A stretch of DNA of 38,888 bases from CAZKFN01 sp964552035 (GCA_964552035.1 CAZKFN010000013.1:1-38888), one strand, 5' to 3'; shown: positions 7,953 to 16,615, numbered from the stretch's first letter. Program-made: numbers and translations. The notes: generated by a model not told the origin, from the sequence alone.

Positions 7953-9263
7953 ATGATACTAGCTTTTAGCATGATGACTATAGTACTTGGTGTTATAGCT
8001 GTTCTAATAATAGTCCTTTTATTAGTAGGATTATTATTATGGGCAAAGGCCAAGTTAACTACTTCAGGACCAGTAAAAATTACAATAAATAACGAAAAGG
8101 AAATTGAGGTCAATGCTGGTGACACTCTTCTTAGTACTCTAAGTGGAGAAAAAATATTCCTACCTTCTGCTTGTGGTGGACAAGGTACTTGTGCAATGTG
8201 TACGTGTCAGGTATATGAAGGAGGAGGTGAAATCCTTCCTACAGAAAAACCTTACTTCTCTAGAAAACAGGTACAAGAAAATTGGAGACTAAGTTGTCAG
8301 GTTAAAGTAAAAGAAGATATGAATATCCAAATTCCTGAAGAAATTTTTGGAATTAAGAAATGGGAGTGCGAAGTAATATCCAATTATAATGTGGCAACCT
8401 TTATTAAGGAATTTGTTGTAAGATTACCGGAAGGTGAACATTTAGATTTTGAAGCTGGTGGATATATACAAATAGATGTACCTAAGATTACTTGTGATTT
8501 TAAAACCATGGATATTTCCCCTCACCCTGATGATCCAGCAGGAAAGGATAAATATAAAAGTGATTGGGATAAGTTCGGTCTTTGGGATTTGACTATGAAG
8601 AATCCTGAGTTGATTTTTAGAGCTTATTCAATGGCCAACCACCCAGCAGAAGGAGACATTGTTATGCTGAATATACGTATTGCTACACCACCATGGGATA
8701 GAAGTAGAAATGCATGGATGAATGTCAATCCCGGAATTTGTTCTTCTTATATTTTTACTCGTAAACCAGGAGATAAAGTAACTATTTCTGGACCTTATGG
8801 TGAGTTCTTTATTAAAGAAACAGATAAAGAAATGGTATATATTGGTGGTGGCGCTGGTATGGCTCCTTTAAGAGCACACATATTCCATCTTTTTCAAACC
8901 TTAAAAACCAATAGAAAAGTCTCTTATTGGTATGGAGGACGCTCAAAACGTGAACTATTTTACGTAGATCACTTTAGAAAATTAGAAAAAGAATTTCCGA
9001 ACTTTAAATTCCACCTTGTATTATCTGAGCCCTTAGAAGAGGATAATTGGAAAGAAAAGAAATCTATAGATGATGAAGGGGACGGTTTTTTAGGCTTTGT
9101 ACACCAGGCTTTTATCGATAATTATCTAACTCATCATGAAGACCCCGAAGAAATTGAATTCTATTTCTGCGGACCACCAATGATGAACGCCGCTGTTCTT
9201 AAAATGTGTGACGATTGGGGAATTCCCGAAGAACACATCAGCTACGACGACTTTGGAGAATAG
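7953..9263 (+). CDS. nqrF: Na+-translocating NADH:quinone oxidoreductase subunit F
   Basis: NqrF is the NADH-oxidising entry subunit of Na+-NQR. The 436-residue product has an N-terminal membrane anchor (about 5-30), then a ferredoxin domain with 2Fe-2S ligands Cys74, Cys80, Cys83 and Cys115 (ACGGQGTCAMC and LSCQ). A ferredoxin-reductase-type FAD domain with RAYSMANHP (223-231) follows, then a nucleotide domain with GGGAGMAP (298-305). It ends with a family-typical SYDDFGE. The protein is slightly longer than proteobacterial NqrF, mostly in the membrane-proximal and FAD regions. It is the last gene of the operon and is followed by a terminator at 9286-9316. Confidence 0.97.
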   Translation: MILAFSMMTIVLGVIAVLIIVLLLVGLLLWAKAKLTTSGPVKITINNEKEIEVNAGDTLLSTLSGEKIFLPSACGGQGTCAMCTCQVYEGGGEILPTEKPYFSRKQVQENWRLSCQVKVKEDMNIQIPEEIFGIKKWECEVISNYNVATFIKEFVVRLPEGEHLDFEAGGYIQIDVPKITCDFKTMDISPHPDDPAGKDKYKSDWDKFGLWDLTMKNPELIFRAYSMANHPAEGDIVMLNIRIATPPWDRSRNAWMNVNPGICSSYIFTRKPGDKVTISGPYGEFFIKETDKEMVYIGGGAGMAPLRAHIFHLFQTLKTNRKVSYWYGGRSKRELFYVDHFRKLEKEFPNFKFHLVLSEPLEEDNWKEKKSIDDEGDGFLGFVHQAFIDNYLTHHEDPEEIEFYFCGPPMMNAAVLKMCDDWGIPEEHISYDDFGE

Positions 9264-9285
9264 TTTAAAGAAAACTTTATAAAAT

Positions 9286-9316
9286 AAACTTGCAGCCTTA
9301 AAACTGCAAGTTTTTT
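9286..9316 (+). terminator. Terminator of the nqr operon
   Basis: A perfect 10-bp stem (9286-9295 with 9304-9313, arm AAACTTGCAG) with an 8-nt loop runs into six Ts. It starts 22 bp after the nqrF stop. Confidence 0.88.
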
Positions 9317-9658
9317 GTTTCTTCTAATTAGAGTCTTATTTTTAAAATGAATAAGCACTTTTGTATAGAATTTAAAATAGTATAAGTAAGTAAAATTATA
9401 GGAAAAGAAAAGGTTTTCACAATTGGCTAAACGCCAGTACATTTATAATGTTTTACTAGAAATTTGTCGAATTGTAGCCATTGTCAATCTTAAATGCCCA
9501 CTGTTTTTATTGTTAGCTCAGCGGTATTTTATGTAATTAAATAGTTTAAATTAGGCAGCAAAAATTTAAATAATTCGATACAAAGATATGGAGTAAGTAA
9601 ACATAGAAAAGCTTTTAATACGATGATTAAATTAAATGCTAACTAATAAGTAAAAATT
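9317..9658. other. AT-rich spacer between nqrF and the PBP gene
   Basis: The two flanking genes converge here. Apart from the nqr terminator just upstream I see no gene, tRNA or strong hairpin. A short palindrome (AAAAGCTTTT, about 9607-9616) might help terminate the minus-strand PBP transcript, but it has no good T-tract. Confidence 0.5.
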
Positions 9659-11869
9659 TTATTTTCCAAAAGTTTTTCTAAAAAGTCCTTTCCCTTTTTT
9701 CCTTTTGTTGGCTTTCCTTTTTTGCTGCTCTAGAGTAGTGTTCTTTTTTCTAAATGCATTAAAGAACTTTTTAAAACCTGAAATTTCCCTAAAATCCTCG
9801 CAGTTTATTTCATTACTATGTATAAGGCCTGCATTGTACCAGCTAAATGGTTTAGACTGAGCTAAAATGCCACCAACTATAGGAAGAGCTAATCTGCTAG
9901 CTGAGCCATAGGTGCCGGAATTGAAATGAATGGAAGGAAATGAAGCACCAACACGACTTACCATAAGTATCTCCTGATTATAGCCTATATACCAAGCATC
10001 TGCAAAATTTTGAGAAGTACCAGTCTTACCTGCCCAGGGTTTATAATACCCGTATTTTGTTCGAATAGATGCTCCAGTACCATCGTTGGTGGCTTTAATT
10101 AAGATTTCATTGATGTTTTTTACAATTTCTTTGTCTAATATCTCTCTTTTATGAAAATTATTTCGTTTATAAATAAGTTGTCCATCCGAGGTTTCTATAC
10201 TTTTAATTAAATAAGGTTCAACAGACTTCCCTTGATTAGCAAATGCACTATAGGCAATAGCTAATTCGAATATACTAGCAGAGTTACTCCCGTATATTAC
10301 AGAGGGATTCTTTTCTAGACTTTCCATAAATCCCATTTTATTCCACAGGGATTCAATATCCTCCCAAGGAGTTTTAAAGTAGAGGTGAAGGGTGGGAATA
10401 TTTTTAGATTGAGCTAATGCAGCAGCTAAAGAATATTCTCCTCCGCTTTCTTGTTCATAATTTTGTGGCGACCAATCTTCAAAATCACTAAGCACAACTG
10501 CTTCATTTGAGAGGTAGTCGCAAACTTGAGCACCATTTTTTAGGGCTGCAGCATATAGAATAGGTTTAAAAGTTGAAGCTATTTGCCTTTTAGCTAAAAT
10601 TTGATCAAAAGGATAGTATTGATAATTAATACCTCCCACCCATGATAAAACTGCACCATCTTTTGTATCCAAAGCCAAAAATCCAGCATGTAATTGGGTA
10701 AGAATATACTTTAAGCTATCCAACACATTCATGGGAGGGAGGCTATCTCTATCATCCCATTGAAAGAGATCTCTGTGCTTTACAGAATCATTATCCAGAG
10801 GTATTCCATTTTGAATGGCATACTTTCGTGCCATGCTTTCTAGCTTTTTTGAATAGGAAGGACTTAAATATTGTTGTCTTAAAATCTTTTGCATAGCCTG
10901 AAGGTGCTTAGCCATGATTTCTGTTGCAAGTTGTTGAAGTTGATAATTCAATGTAGTTCTAATAATTAAACCATCCGTTTTTAGATTATAGGTCAAAGAA
11001 TCACCATTTAATTGCGATAAGATACTTTGTGCTTCTTTTTCTACACGATTTAAATAATAAGGTGCAGGATTGTTTCTATTAAGGTTAGTATAGTTTAATT
11101 TTAAGGGCAAGGCCTTTAAAGAGTCTAATTCTCGAGCATTAATATAATCGTATTTTTCCATTTGAGAAAGGACAACTTGCCTTCGATTAAGTGCATGCTC
11201 TGGGTTTTTCCTTGGGTTATAGTAGGAATTGGCTTTTAATAATCCAATTAATACTGCAGATTCTTCAACTTTTAGCTGACTTGTAGTTTTGTCAAAAAAA
11301 CGTTGAGAAGCGGCTTCAATACCATAAATATCTTCCCCAAAAGGAACGGTATTTAGGTAGAGTTCTATAATTTCATTCTTTTTAAAAGCTTGTTCAATTC
11401 GATATGCTAAAATGATTTCCTTAAACTTGTTTACATAAATACTAAATTTACCGTATTCTTCTCTACCGAATATATTTTTGGTGAGTTGTTGGCTTAAGGT
11501 ACTGCCACCACCAGCACTTTTATTTCCTAAGAAAATAGTTTTTACCAATACCCGTATTACGCTTCGGCTATCTATGCCTTCATGTTCATAAAATCGGGCA
11601 TCTTCTGTAGCAATTAAGGCATTCACCAAGTGTGGAGGAAGAGCATCAAAAGAAATATCGGTACGATTTTTAGAAAATATTTTCCCTATGAGCTTATCCT
11701 CTTGACTGTATATCAAAGTAGCCGTTTCTCTTTTAAAAGATTGTAGCTCTTCTGTGGATTGGATAGCACCAAAAGCACCTCCTAAAAGTAGCATTAAAAA
11801 TGTAGCTATAGCGATAAAAATAATCAGAAATAGTATTAAAAAGTAGCGGAATAACCTTCTTTTTAGCAT
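9659..11869 (-). CDS. Bifunctional class A penicillin-binding protein (GT51 transglycosylase plus transpeptidase)
   Basis: This 736-residue enzyme polymerises and cross-links peptidoglycan on the outer face of the inner membrane. It has one N-terminal membrane segment (about 8-31). A GT51 glycosyltransferase domain follows, with catalytic Glu89 in ATEDARFYEHEGID and the GGGSTLSQQLTKN motif (120-132). The transpeptidase domain has the nucleophile Ser432 in STFK (432-435), SKN (488-490) and KTGT (615-618). All catalytic motifs are intact. The C-terminus after about residue 690 is a Lys/Arg-rich tail, which is unusually basic. The gene stands alone. It is separated from the tRNA-modification cluster by a terminator and converges with nqrF. 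A near-consensus -7 element (one mismatch, TTAATTTG) lies at 11900-11907. Confidence 0.93.
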   Translation of the reverse strand: MLKRRLFRYFLILFLIIFIAIATFLMLLLGGAFGAIQSTEELQSFKRETATLIYSQEDKLIGKIFSKNRTDISFDALPPHLVNALIATEDARFYEHEGIDSRSVIRVLVKTIFLGNKSAGGGSTLSQQLTKNIFGREEYGKFSIYVNKFKEIILAYRIEQAFKKNEIIELYLNTVPFGEDIYGIEAASQRFFDKTTSQLKVEESAVLIGLLKANSYYNPRKNPEHALNRRQVVLSQMEKYDYINARELDSLKALPLKLNYTNLNRNNPAPYYLNRVEKEAQSILSQLNGDSLTYNLKTDGLIIRTTLNYQLQQLATEIMAKHLQAMQKILRQQYLSPSYSKKLESMARKYAIQNGIPLDNDSVKHRDLFQWDDRDSLPPMNVLDSLKYILTQLHAGFLALDTKDGAVLSWVGGINYQYYPFDQILAKRQIASTFKPILYAAALKNGAQVCDYLSNEAVVLSDFEDWSPQNYEQESGGEYSLAAALAQSKNIPTLHLYFKTPWEDIESLWNKMGFMESLEKNPSVIYGSNSASIFELAIAYSAFANQGKSVEPYLIKSIETSDGQLIYKRNNFHKREILDKEIVKNINEILIKATNDGTGASIRTKYGYYKPWAGKTGTSQNFADAWYIGYNQEILMVSRVGASFPSIHFNSGTYGSASRLALPIVGGILAQSKPFSWYNAGLIHSNEINCEDFREISGFKKFFNAFRKKNTTLEQQKRKANKRKKGKGLFRKTFGK

Positions 11870-11961
11870 GCTTTGCTAGGGGTAAAATAAATAATTAAGC
11901 AAATTAACTGTAAAGCAGCTTATAGATTGCTTTTAAGTCTTTAAAAATCTGTTAAATCATT

Positions 11962-12003
11962 AAAAAAGCCCACTACAAAAGAAAACTTTCCTTGTAGTGG
12001 GCT
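11962..12003 (-). terminator. Terminator of the tsaC-type to TPR gene cluster
   Basis: A perfect 12-bp GC-containing stem (11967-11978 with 12092-independent arm 11992-12003, arm AGCCCACTACAA) has a 13-nt loop. On the minus strand the stem runs into a T6 tract (A-run at 11962-11967 on the plus strand). The plus-strand side lacks a T-tract, so it is directional. It lies about 117 bp past the TPR gene stop and separates that cluster from the PBP gene. Confidence 0.85.
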
Positions 12004-12119
12004 CAAACCAAACCAAATCAAAATATAAATATATTTCGACGCTCAATTAATAATACAATTATAATGCAGAATTGTTCTATAGAAAAATTTAGTTAAAGAA
12101 CAAAGTAATTCTACAAAAC

Positions 12120-12434
12120 TTAATCCTCTTCAATAAGCCACAAAGCTTCTTCCAATTCTCCTTTCGTCTTATTGTCGTTCTTTTCTTCTGCTAAGAGAAT
12201 ACCTTTTTTATAAATCTTTTCAGCTTCATCAAATTTGTTTCTTATTTCGTGCAGCTGTCCTAATTTATAATAAGCACCAAGGTATTCCGGATCGTCTTTT
12301 AGTAAATCCTTAATGCAGTTTATTGCCTTGTTAATTTTATCTAGCTTCTCATATTCTAGAGCAAGTGCATAACGCAAGAAACTATCCTTATCATCAGTTT
12401 CCATCATCTTTAATATTTCTTCAACTCTACTCAT
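12120..12434 (-). CDS. Small tetratricopeptide-repeat protein
   Basis: This 104-residue cytoplasmic protein has no signal peptide. It contains about two TPR units: one around residues 17-50 and a clear one around 53-86, with YLGAYYKLGQLHEIRNKFDEA giving the W/Y-LG-Y-A-type TPR pattern. The C-terminus is acidic. TPRs mediate protein-protein contact, and nothing in the sequence tells which partner. It is the last gene of the cluster, 19 bp after miaA, and is followed by a terminator, so it is likely cotranscribed with tRNA-processing genes. Confidence 0.82.
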   Translation of the reverse strand: MSRVEEILKMMETDDKDSFLRYALALEYEKLDKINKAINCIKDLLKDDPEYLGAYYKLGQLHEIRNKFDEAEKIYKKGILLAEEKNDNKTKGELEEALWLIEED

Positions 12435-12453
12435 ACCTCTTTTTAAATTACAC

Positions 12454-13353
12454 TTAGTGAAAGTACTCTAATATTTCTTCCCATTGGTGGGGTTCAAACC
12501 ATTGAATAGTTTTATCCCGTTTAAACCAACTCATTTGTCTTTTAGCATAACGACGGCTGTTTACTTTTATTTTATCGATAGCTTCCTCCAAAGAATACCT
12601 TTCTTCCAAATATAAAAATAACTCTTGATATCCCACAGTCTTTAGTGCATTTTTTTCCTTAAAAGGTAGAACTGATTTTACTTCTTCCAATAAACCTTGT
12701 TGAATCATCAAGTCTACCCTTAGATTAATTCTTTCGTAAAGTTTGGATCGCTCCATATATAATCCAATTTTAACAAGGTTAAAAGGACGTTCAACTTTTT
12801 TCCCTTTTCTAATTGTAGAATAAGGCTTCCCACTTATTAAACATACTTCAATGGCGCGCATCAATCTTTTAGGATTGTTTAAGTCTACTTCCTGATAAAA
12901 TTTAGGGTCTAATTCTTTTAATTTCTCCTGAAGATAGCTTAGGCCTTTCTCTTTAAAAGCTACTTGTATTTTTTCTCTAATTGCTTTATCAGAAGAAGGA
13001 ATTCCAGAATCGAAACCATAACAAACAGCATCTATGTACATTCCTGAACCTCCACAAAGAATTGCCCAAGGATTGTTTTTAAAGTGATGATTTAAAAATT
13101 TAAGAACATCTTCTTCATAATCGCTGGCATTGTATTCTTCTGCAATACTCTTGTTATCAATAAAATAATGAGTTGATTCCGCTTGTTCCTGAATCGTTGG
13201 TTTTGCAGTTCCAATGCTAATTTCCTTATAAAACTGTCTAGAATCAGCAGATAAAATAGGAGCATTTAATGCTTTGGCAATGTTAATAGCTGTGGTTGTT
13301 TTACCAACAGCTGTAGGACCTACGATAACGATTAATGTTCCTTTCTTTTCCAC
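12454..13353 (-). CDS. miaA: tRNA dimethylallyltransferase
   Basis: MiaA transfers a dimethylallyl group to N6 of A37 in tRNAs that read codons starting with U. The 299-residue product has the P-loop GPTAVGKT (12-19), the SADSRQ motif (35-40), IGTAKPT (about 47-53) and ILCGGSGMYIDA for substrate binding. RLMRAIEVCLISGKP (about 162-176) and a C-terminal YAKRQMSWFKRD motif complete the family pattern. Length is normal. The upstream gene ends 3 bp before the ATG and the TPR gene follows after 19 bp. MiaA sits in a cluster with two other tRNA-maturation enzymes. Confidence 0.96.
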   Translation of the reverse strand: MEKKGTLIVIVGPTAVGKTTTAINIAKALNAPILSADSRQFYKEISIGTAKPTIQEQAESTHYFIDNKSIAEEYNASDYEEDVLKFLNHHFKNNPWAILCGGSGMYIDAVCYGFDSGIPSSDKAIREKIQVAFKEKGLSYLQEKLKELDPKFYQEVDLNNPKRLMRAIEVCLISGKPYSTIRKGKKVERPFNLVKIGLYMERSKLYERINLRVDLMIQQGLLEEVKSVLPFKEKNALKTVGYQELFLYLEERYSLEEAIDKIKVNSRRYAKRQMSWFKRDKTIQWFEPHQWEEILEYFH

Positions 13354-13356
13354 GAA

Positions 13357-13884
13357 TTATAAAAATTCCTCATAATCATCTATAGAATCAAAAGAGTCAG
13401 AATCAAAAAAGTCATCTTCAAAATCTTCCTCTCCTAAAATCTCATTCATGAGAATGGTACCGGCATTCTCACCGCTAATGTTCTTTTCGCTTTCCTTTGG
13501 TGCAGTTCCATAGACCTTAATTACTTTTGCTTCTGTTATGGTTTCTTTATTCACTTGAATAACTTCAATTTCGAATTTCCATTCGTTTAGATAATCGTAA
13601 TTATAGGATAAAATATCACCTACCTTGCTAAGTACATCAGCTATTTTATGGTTTTTCATTAAAATAGACTCATCGTCATTGGCTAGTGGGATTAGCGAGA
13701 ATTCCTTTTCAATTTGCCAATCGTCATTAATTTTTAAAAAGGAAGCCATTTGTTTCCCCTCAAAATTAAAGGCTTTTAAGATGAAATAATGTAGGGTTTC
13801 TAGGTTTTCATTACTAGGAATAGCTATATCTCTAAAGACTAATTTATCCGTATCAAGAATAACTTTTAATAGGGTGGTGCTCAT
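13357..13884 (-). CDS. pRiA4b ORF-3-like (IS1096 TnpR-like) protein
   Basis: This 175-residue acidic cytoplasmic protein resembles the family named after plasmid pRiA4b ORF-3. Despite the family name no transposition role is implied here. The pattern LKVILDTDKLVFRDIAIPSN, then LHYFILKAFNFEG and GDILSYNYDYLNEWKFEIEV (about 89-107) is characteristic: a helix preceding an aromatic strand ending in a W-x-(F/H) motif. The C-terminal 35 residues are a highly acidic Asp/Glu/Ser tail. It lies between the CCA-type gene (6-bp gap) and miaA (3-bp gap), and I recall this neighbourhood from other Bacteroidota. The function is not known, and context suggests a link to tRNA maturation or translation. Confidence 0.8.
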   Translation of the reverse strand: MSTTLLKVILDTDKLVFRDIAIPSNENLETLHYFILKAFNFEGKQMASFLKINDDWQIEKEFSLIPLANDDESILMKNHKIADVLSKVGDILSYNYDYLNEWKFEIEVIQVNKETITEAKVIKVYGTAPKESEKNISGENAGTILMNEILGEEDFEDDFFDSDSFDSIDDYEEFL

Positions 13885-13890
13885 AGGTTT

Positions 13891-15345
13891 TTATTTTGTA
13901 TTTACCACGGTTAATCCAAGTTCTTTGCCTTTTTTAATCATCAGCGCAATGGCCTCATCCTTATTGTTTTGAATGTCACCATCTAAAATAGCCTCTCGTA
14001 TGGTGTTTTTAATTATACCAACCTCTCTTGAGGGTTTAATACCAAAGGTATGCATAATTTCATCTCCAGAAATAGGAGGTTCCCAATTTCTTAATTGATC
14101 TTTTTCTTCTACCTCTTTTAACTTCTCTTCAACTAACTTGAAGTTTTGAAGATAGCGTTTCATTTTTGCTTGATTCTTTGTTGTAATATCTGCAGAGCAC
14201 AACAACATTAAATCATCGATATCATCTCCTGCTTCAAAGAGCAATCGACGAATTGCAGAATCGCTAACGGTTTCTTTAACTAGGGCAATAGGCCTTAAGT
14301 GAAGTTTAACGAGTTTTTGAACATACTTCATCTTATGGTCTAAAGGGAGCTTTAATTTTTTAAAAATACCCGGAACCATTCTAGCACCTTTATCTTCATG
14401 GCCATGGAAAGTCCAACCCATTTTTTGGTCAAATCTCTTAGTCGCAGGCTTGGCAATATCGTGCAAGATTGCTGCCCATCTTAACCAAAGGTCATCGGTG
14501 TTTTGTGATAGATTGTCTAATACTTGAAGAGTATGATAAAAATTGTCTTTGTGTTTTTTCCCTTGAATAACATCTACTCCATGAAGGTCACTCATTTCTG
14601 AAAAGAAATAGGGTAGTAGCCCTGTGTTAAACAACAATTTGAATCCTATGGAGGGCTTTTTAGAAAGGATGATTTTATGGAGCTCTTCGGTAATTCTTTC
14701 TTGAGAAATGATTTTAATTCTTTCAGCCTCAGAGGAAATTGCTTCCAAGGATTTTTCTTCAATCTTAAAATTAAGTTGAGTAGAAAAGCGAATTGCTCGC
14801 ATCATTCTTAAAGGATCATCAGAATAAGTGATTCTTGGGTCCAAGGGAGTTCGAATAATTTCATTTTTTAAATCATCTAGGCCGTTAAAAGGGTCGATTA
14901 ACCTTCCATAATCCCTTTTATTAAGGCAAATGGCCATAGCGTTAATAGTAAAATCTCTTCTGTTTTGATCGTCTTCCAAACTGCCATCTTCCACTATTGG
15001 TTTGCGAGAGTCCCTTTGATAAGATTCTTTTCTTGCACCGACAAACTCCACTTCAAAGCCCTGGGTTTTAAACATGGCGGTACCGAAATTTTTAAAAACC
15101 TTAACCTTAGTTTTTAAATTTAAAGCCTTAGCTACCGCTTGAGCAAGCTTAACCCCACTTCCAATACAGACAATATCTATGTCCTTTTTGTTTCTCCTCT
15201 GAAGTAGGGAGTCTCTAACAAAACCACCAACAACATAGGTTTCTAGTTGAAGCTGGTCGGCCGTTTCACTAATGGTTTTAAAAATAGGATGTTGAACTGC
15301 TGAAGTCAAAAGATTATTTTCTTGCGAAATTACGATATTAAGCAC
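13891..15345 (-). CDS. cca: CCA tRNA nucleotidyltransferase family protein with HD domain
   Basis: This 484-residue class II nucleotidyltransferase matures or repairs tRNA 3' ends. It has GGFVRD (40-45), the metal-binding pair in DIDIV (55-59), RRDFTINAMA (129-138) and DPLRMMRAIRF (177-187), which are the head/neck motifs of the Cca/poly(A) polymerase family. A C-terminal HD domain follows, with LHDIAKP (294-300, His295-Asp296), which can give phosphatase or phosphodiesterase activity. The start is a GTG placed directly after the TAA of the upstream gene (TAAGTG), and no in-frame ATG occurs near the N-terminus. Whether this protein adds CCA or only C or A residues cannot be read from sequence by eye. 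Confidence 0.92.
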   Translation of the reverse strand: MLNIVISQENNLLTSAVQHPIFKTISETADQLQLETYVVGGFVRDSLLQRRNKKDIDIVCIGSGVKLAQAVAKALNLKTKVKVFKNFGTAMFKTQGFEVEFVGARKESYQRDSRKPIVEDGSLEDDQNRRDFTINAMAICLNKRDYGRLIDPFNGLDDLKNEIIRTPLDPRITYSDDPLRMMRAIRFSTQLNFKIEEKSLEAISSEAERIKIISQERITEELHKIILSKKPSIGFKLLFNTGLLPYFFSEMSDLHGVDVIQGKKHKDNFYHTLQVLDNLSQNTDDLWLRWAAILHDIAKPATKRFDQKMGWTFHGHEDKGARMVPGIFKKLKLPLDHKMKYVQKLVKLHLRPIALVKETVSDSAIRRLLFEAGDDIDDLMLLCSADITTKNQAKMKRYLQNFKLVEEKLKEVEEKDQLRNWEPPISGDEIMHTFGIKPSREVGIIKNTIREAILDGDIQNNKDEAIALMIKKGKELGLTVVNTK

Positions 15346-15915
15346 TTATTTTCTAAGGATTTTAACCTCTCCATTATTTTTGATGCGAATCACCTTTGAA
15401 GGTTGTCCACTCATTTTTCCTGCCCATTCTTGAGGGAAAGTATAATCAACTTTTTGAATCACTTTTTCACTAATCTTCTCAAAATGCAAAGGTGCTTCCT
15501 CACCGCTAATATTTGCAGAAGTGGAGAGGATAGGGCGATTAAATTTGTGGATAATTTCCTGGATAACCCCTTCTTTGATATAACGCATCCCCAAACTGCC
15601 ATCGACATTAAGTACATTGGGAGCAACAAATCTACCTTCTTCCATGACAATAGTTAATGGAACATCACTTAAATCCATTAAATCCCATGCTACAGCAGGG
15701 ATTTCTTTGAAACATTGATTGACCATTCTGTCGGAGTTTACTAAAATGATAAAACCTTTTTTTGAAGAACGGTTTTTTAAATCTAAAACCCTTTGAACAG
15801 CAGCTTCGTTGGTAGCATCGCAACTGATCCCATATACGCTGTCGGTAGGGCAAAGTATCAGCTTTCCTTTCTTTAAAAAGTCCACAGCTAAATTTATGGC
15901 ATAATTTTTTCTCAT
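15346..15915 (-). CDS. L-threonylcarbamoyladenylate synthase (TsaC/Sua5/YrdC family)
   Basis: The protein is expected to make threonylcarbamoyl-AMP from threonine, bicarbonate and ATP for the t6A37 tRNA modification. The 189-residue length is that of the short YrdC/TsaC form without the extra Sua5 domain. Substrate-binding residues are visible: PTDSVYGISCDA (23-34), the K-N-R triad Lys47/Arg49, and STSANISG (131-138) with Ser133 and Asn135. The YciO subfamily is an alternative, but the neighbouring tRNA enzymes favour a t6A role. It is the first gene of a five-gene cluster and its stop abuts the next GTG start. A -7 promoter element lies only 8 bp before the ATG. Confidence 0.9.
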   Translation of the reverse strand: MRKNYAINLAVDFLKKGKLILCPTDSVYGISCDATNEAAVQRVLDLKNRSSKKGFIILVNSDRMVNQCFKEIPAVAWDLMDLSDVPLTIVMEEGRFVAPNVLNVDGSLGMRYIKEGVIQEIIHKFNRPILSTSANISGEEAPLHFEKISEKVIQKVDYTFPQEWAGKMSGQPSKVIRIKNNGEVKILRK

Positions 15916-15923
15916 ATTATTTG

Positions 15924-15931
15924 CAAAAATA
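15924..15931 (-). promoter_or_regulatory. Candidate -7 element for the tsaC-type cluster
   Basis: Read on the minus strand this is TATTTTTG, matching TAnnTTTG. It ends 8 bp before the ATG at 15915, which would give a very short or absent 5' leader. It is divergent from the similar element at 15972-15979. No clear -33 box was found. Confidence 0.45.
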
Positions 15932-15971
15932 CTTAATGAGAATAGGAATTACGATATATTCTTTTCTTACT

Positions 15972-15979
15972 TAACTTTG
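15972..15979 (+). promoter_or_regulatory. Candidate -7 element for the DUF4294 gene
   Basis: TAACTTTG matches TAnnTTTG and ends 9 bp before the ATG at 15989, again implying a near-leaderless transcript. The -33 region lacks a clear TTG. Confidence 0.45.
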
Positions 15980-15988
15980 AATTTATAA

Positions 15989-16615
15989 ATGGAAGCATGT
16001 TTTAAATATATACTGGTGGTTTTTAGCTTGCTTTTACTTTCGTTTCAAGTGAAATCTCAAGCTGAGAAAAAAAATTCTATTACTACAGAAACTATTATTT
16101 ACAATGGAGATACCATTCCTCTAGTAAATTTTAGAACCGTTGAAATTTACCCCCCTTTTGTATTTACTAGTAAGCGCCAACAAAGGAAATACGATAGGTT
16201 ACACGACTATGTAGTAAAGGTTTATCCCTATGCTGAAGTGGCCGGAGAGATGTTGAAATACTTTGACGATACCTTACAAACCTTTAAAACTGAAGGAGCA
16301 AGGAAAAAGTATTTAAAAAGTGTGGAGGCACAATTAAAAGAAGAATTTGGCGGAGAATTAAAAAGTTTAACCATTAAGCAAGGAATTATTTTGATTAAAC
16401 TAATCGATAGGGAAACAGGAACCACTTCTTATGATTTAATCAAACAATTAAGGGGTTCTTTTTCAGCATTTATTTGGCAGTCCTTAGCCAGGTTATTTGG
16501 TTCCAACCTTAAATTAGAATACGATCCTGATGGAGAGGATTATATGATTGAAGATATAGTGTTGAGAATAGAAAGTGGACAAATTCCCTATGAAAAAAGA
16601 GAAAGAAGAATGTAA
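15989..16615 (+). CDS. Exported DUF4294 family protein
   Basis: This 208-residue Bacteroidota protein has an N-terminal signal peptide (about 1-24, ending VKSQA). The conserved DUF4294 block follows: PLVNFRTVEIYPPFVF (about 44-59), RKYDRLHDYVVKVYPYAEVAGE (about 66-87) and KLIDRETGTTSYDLIKQLRG (about 131-150). The predicted location is the periplasm or outer membrane. The family's function is unknown to me. The first Met is chosen because it gives the signal peptide, and a -7 element lies directly upstream. It is divergent from the tsaC-type cluster with only 73 bp between the two ATGs, so the two promoters nearly touch. Confidence 0.82.
   Translation: MEACFKYILVVFSLLLLSFQVKSQAEKKNSITTETIIYNGDTIPLVNFRTVEIYPPFVFTSKRQQRKYDRLHDYVVKVYPYAEVAGEMLKYFDDTLQTFKTEGARKKYLKSVEAQLKEEFGGELKSLTIKQGIILIKLIDRETGTTSYDLIKQLRGSFSAFIWQSLARLFGSNLKLEYDPDGEDYMIEDIVLRIESGQIPYEKRERRM

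Noticed and set aside
3294..9263. Rnf complex
   Set aside because: The nqrA gene, the NADH-binding NqrF with an FAD domain and the gene order are specific to Na+-NQR. RnfB and RnfC are absent.
13357..13884. Transposon resolvase, because of the family name (IS1096 TnpR-like)
   Set aside because: No terminal repeats, transposase or recombinase catalytic motif is present, and it sits inside a housekeeping operon.
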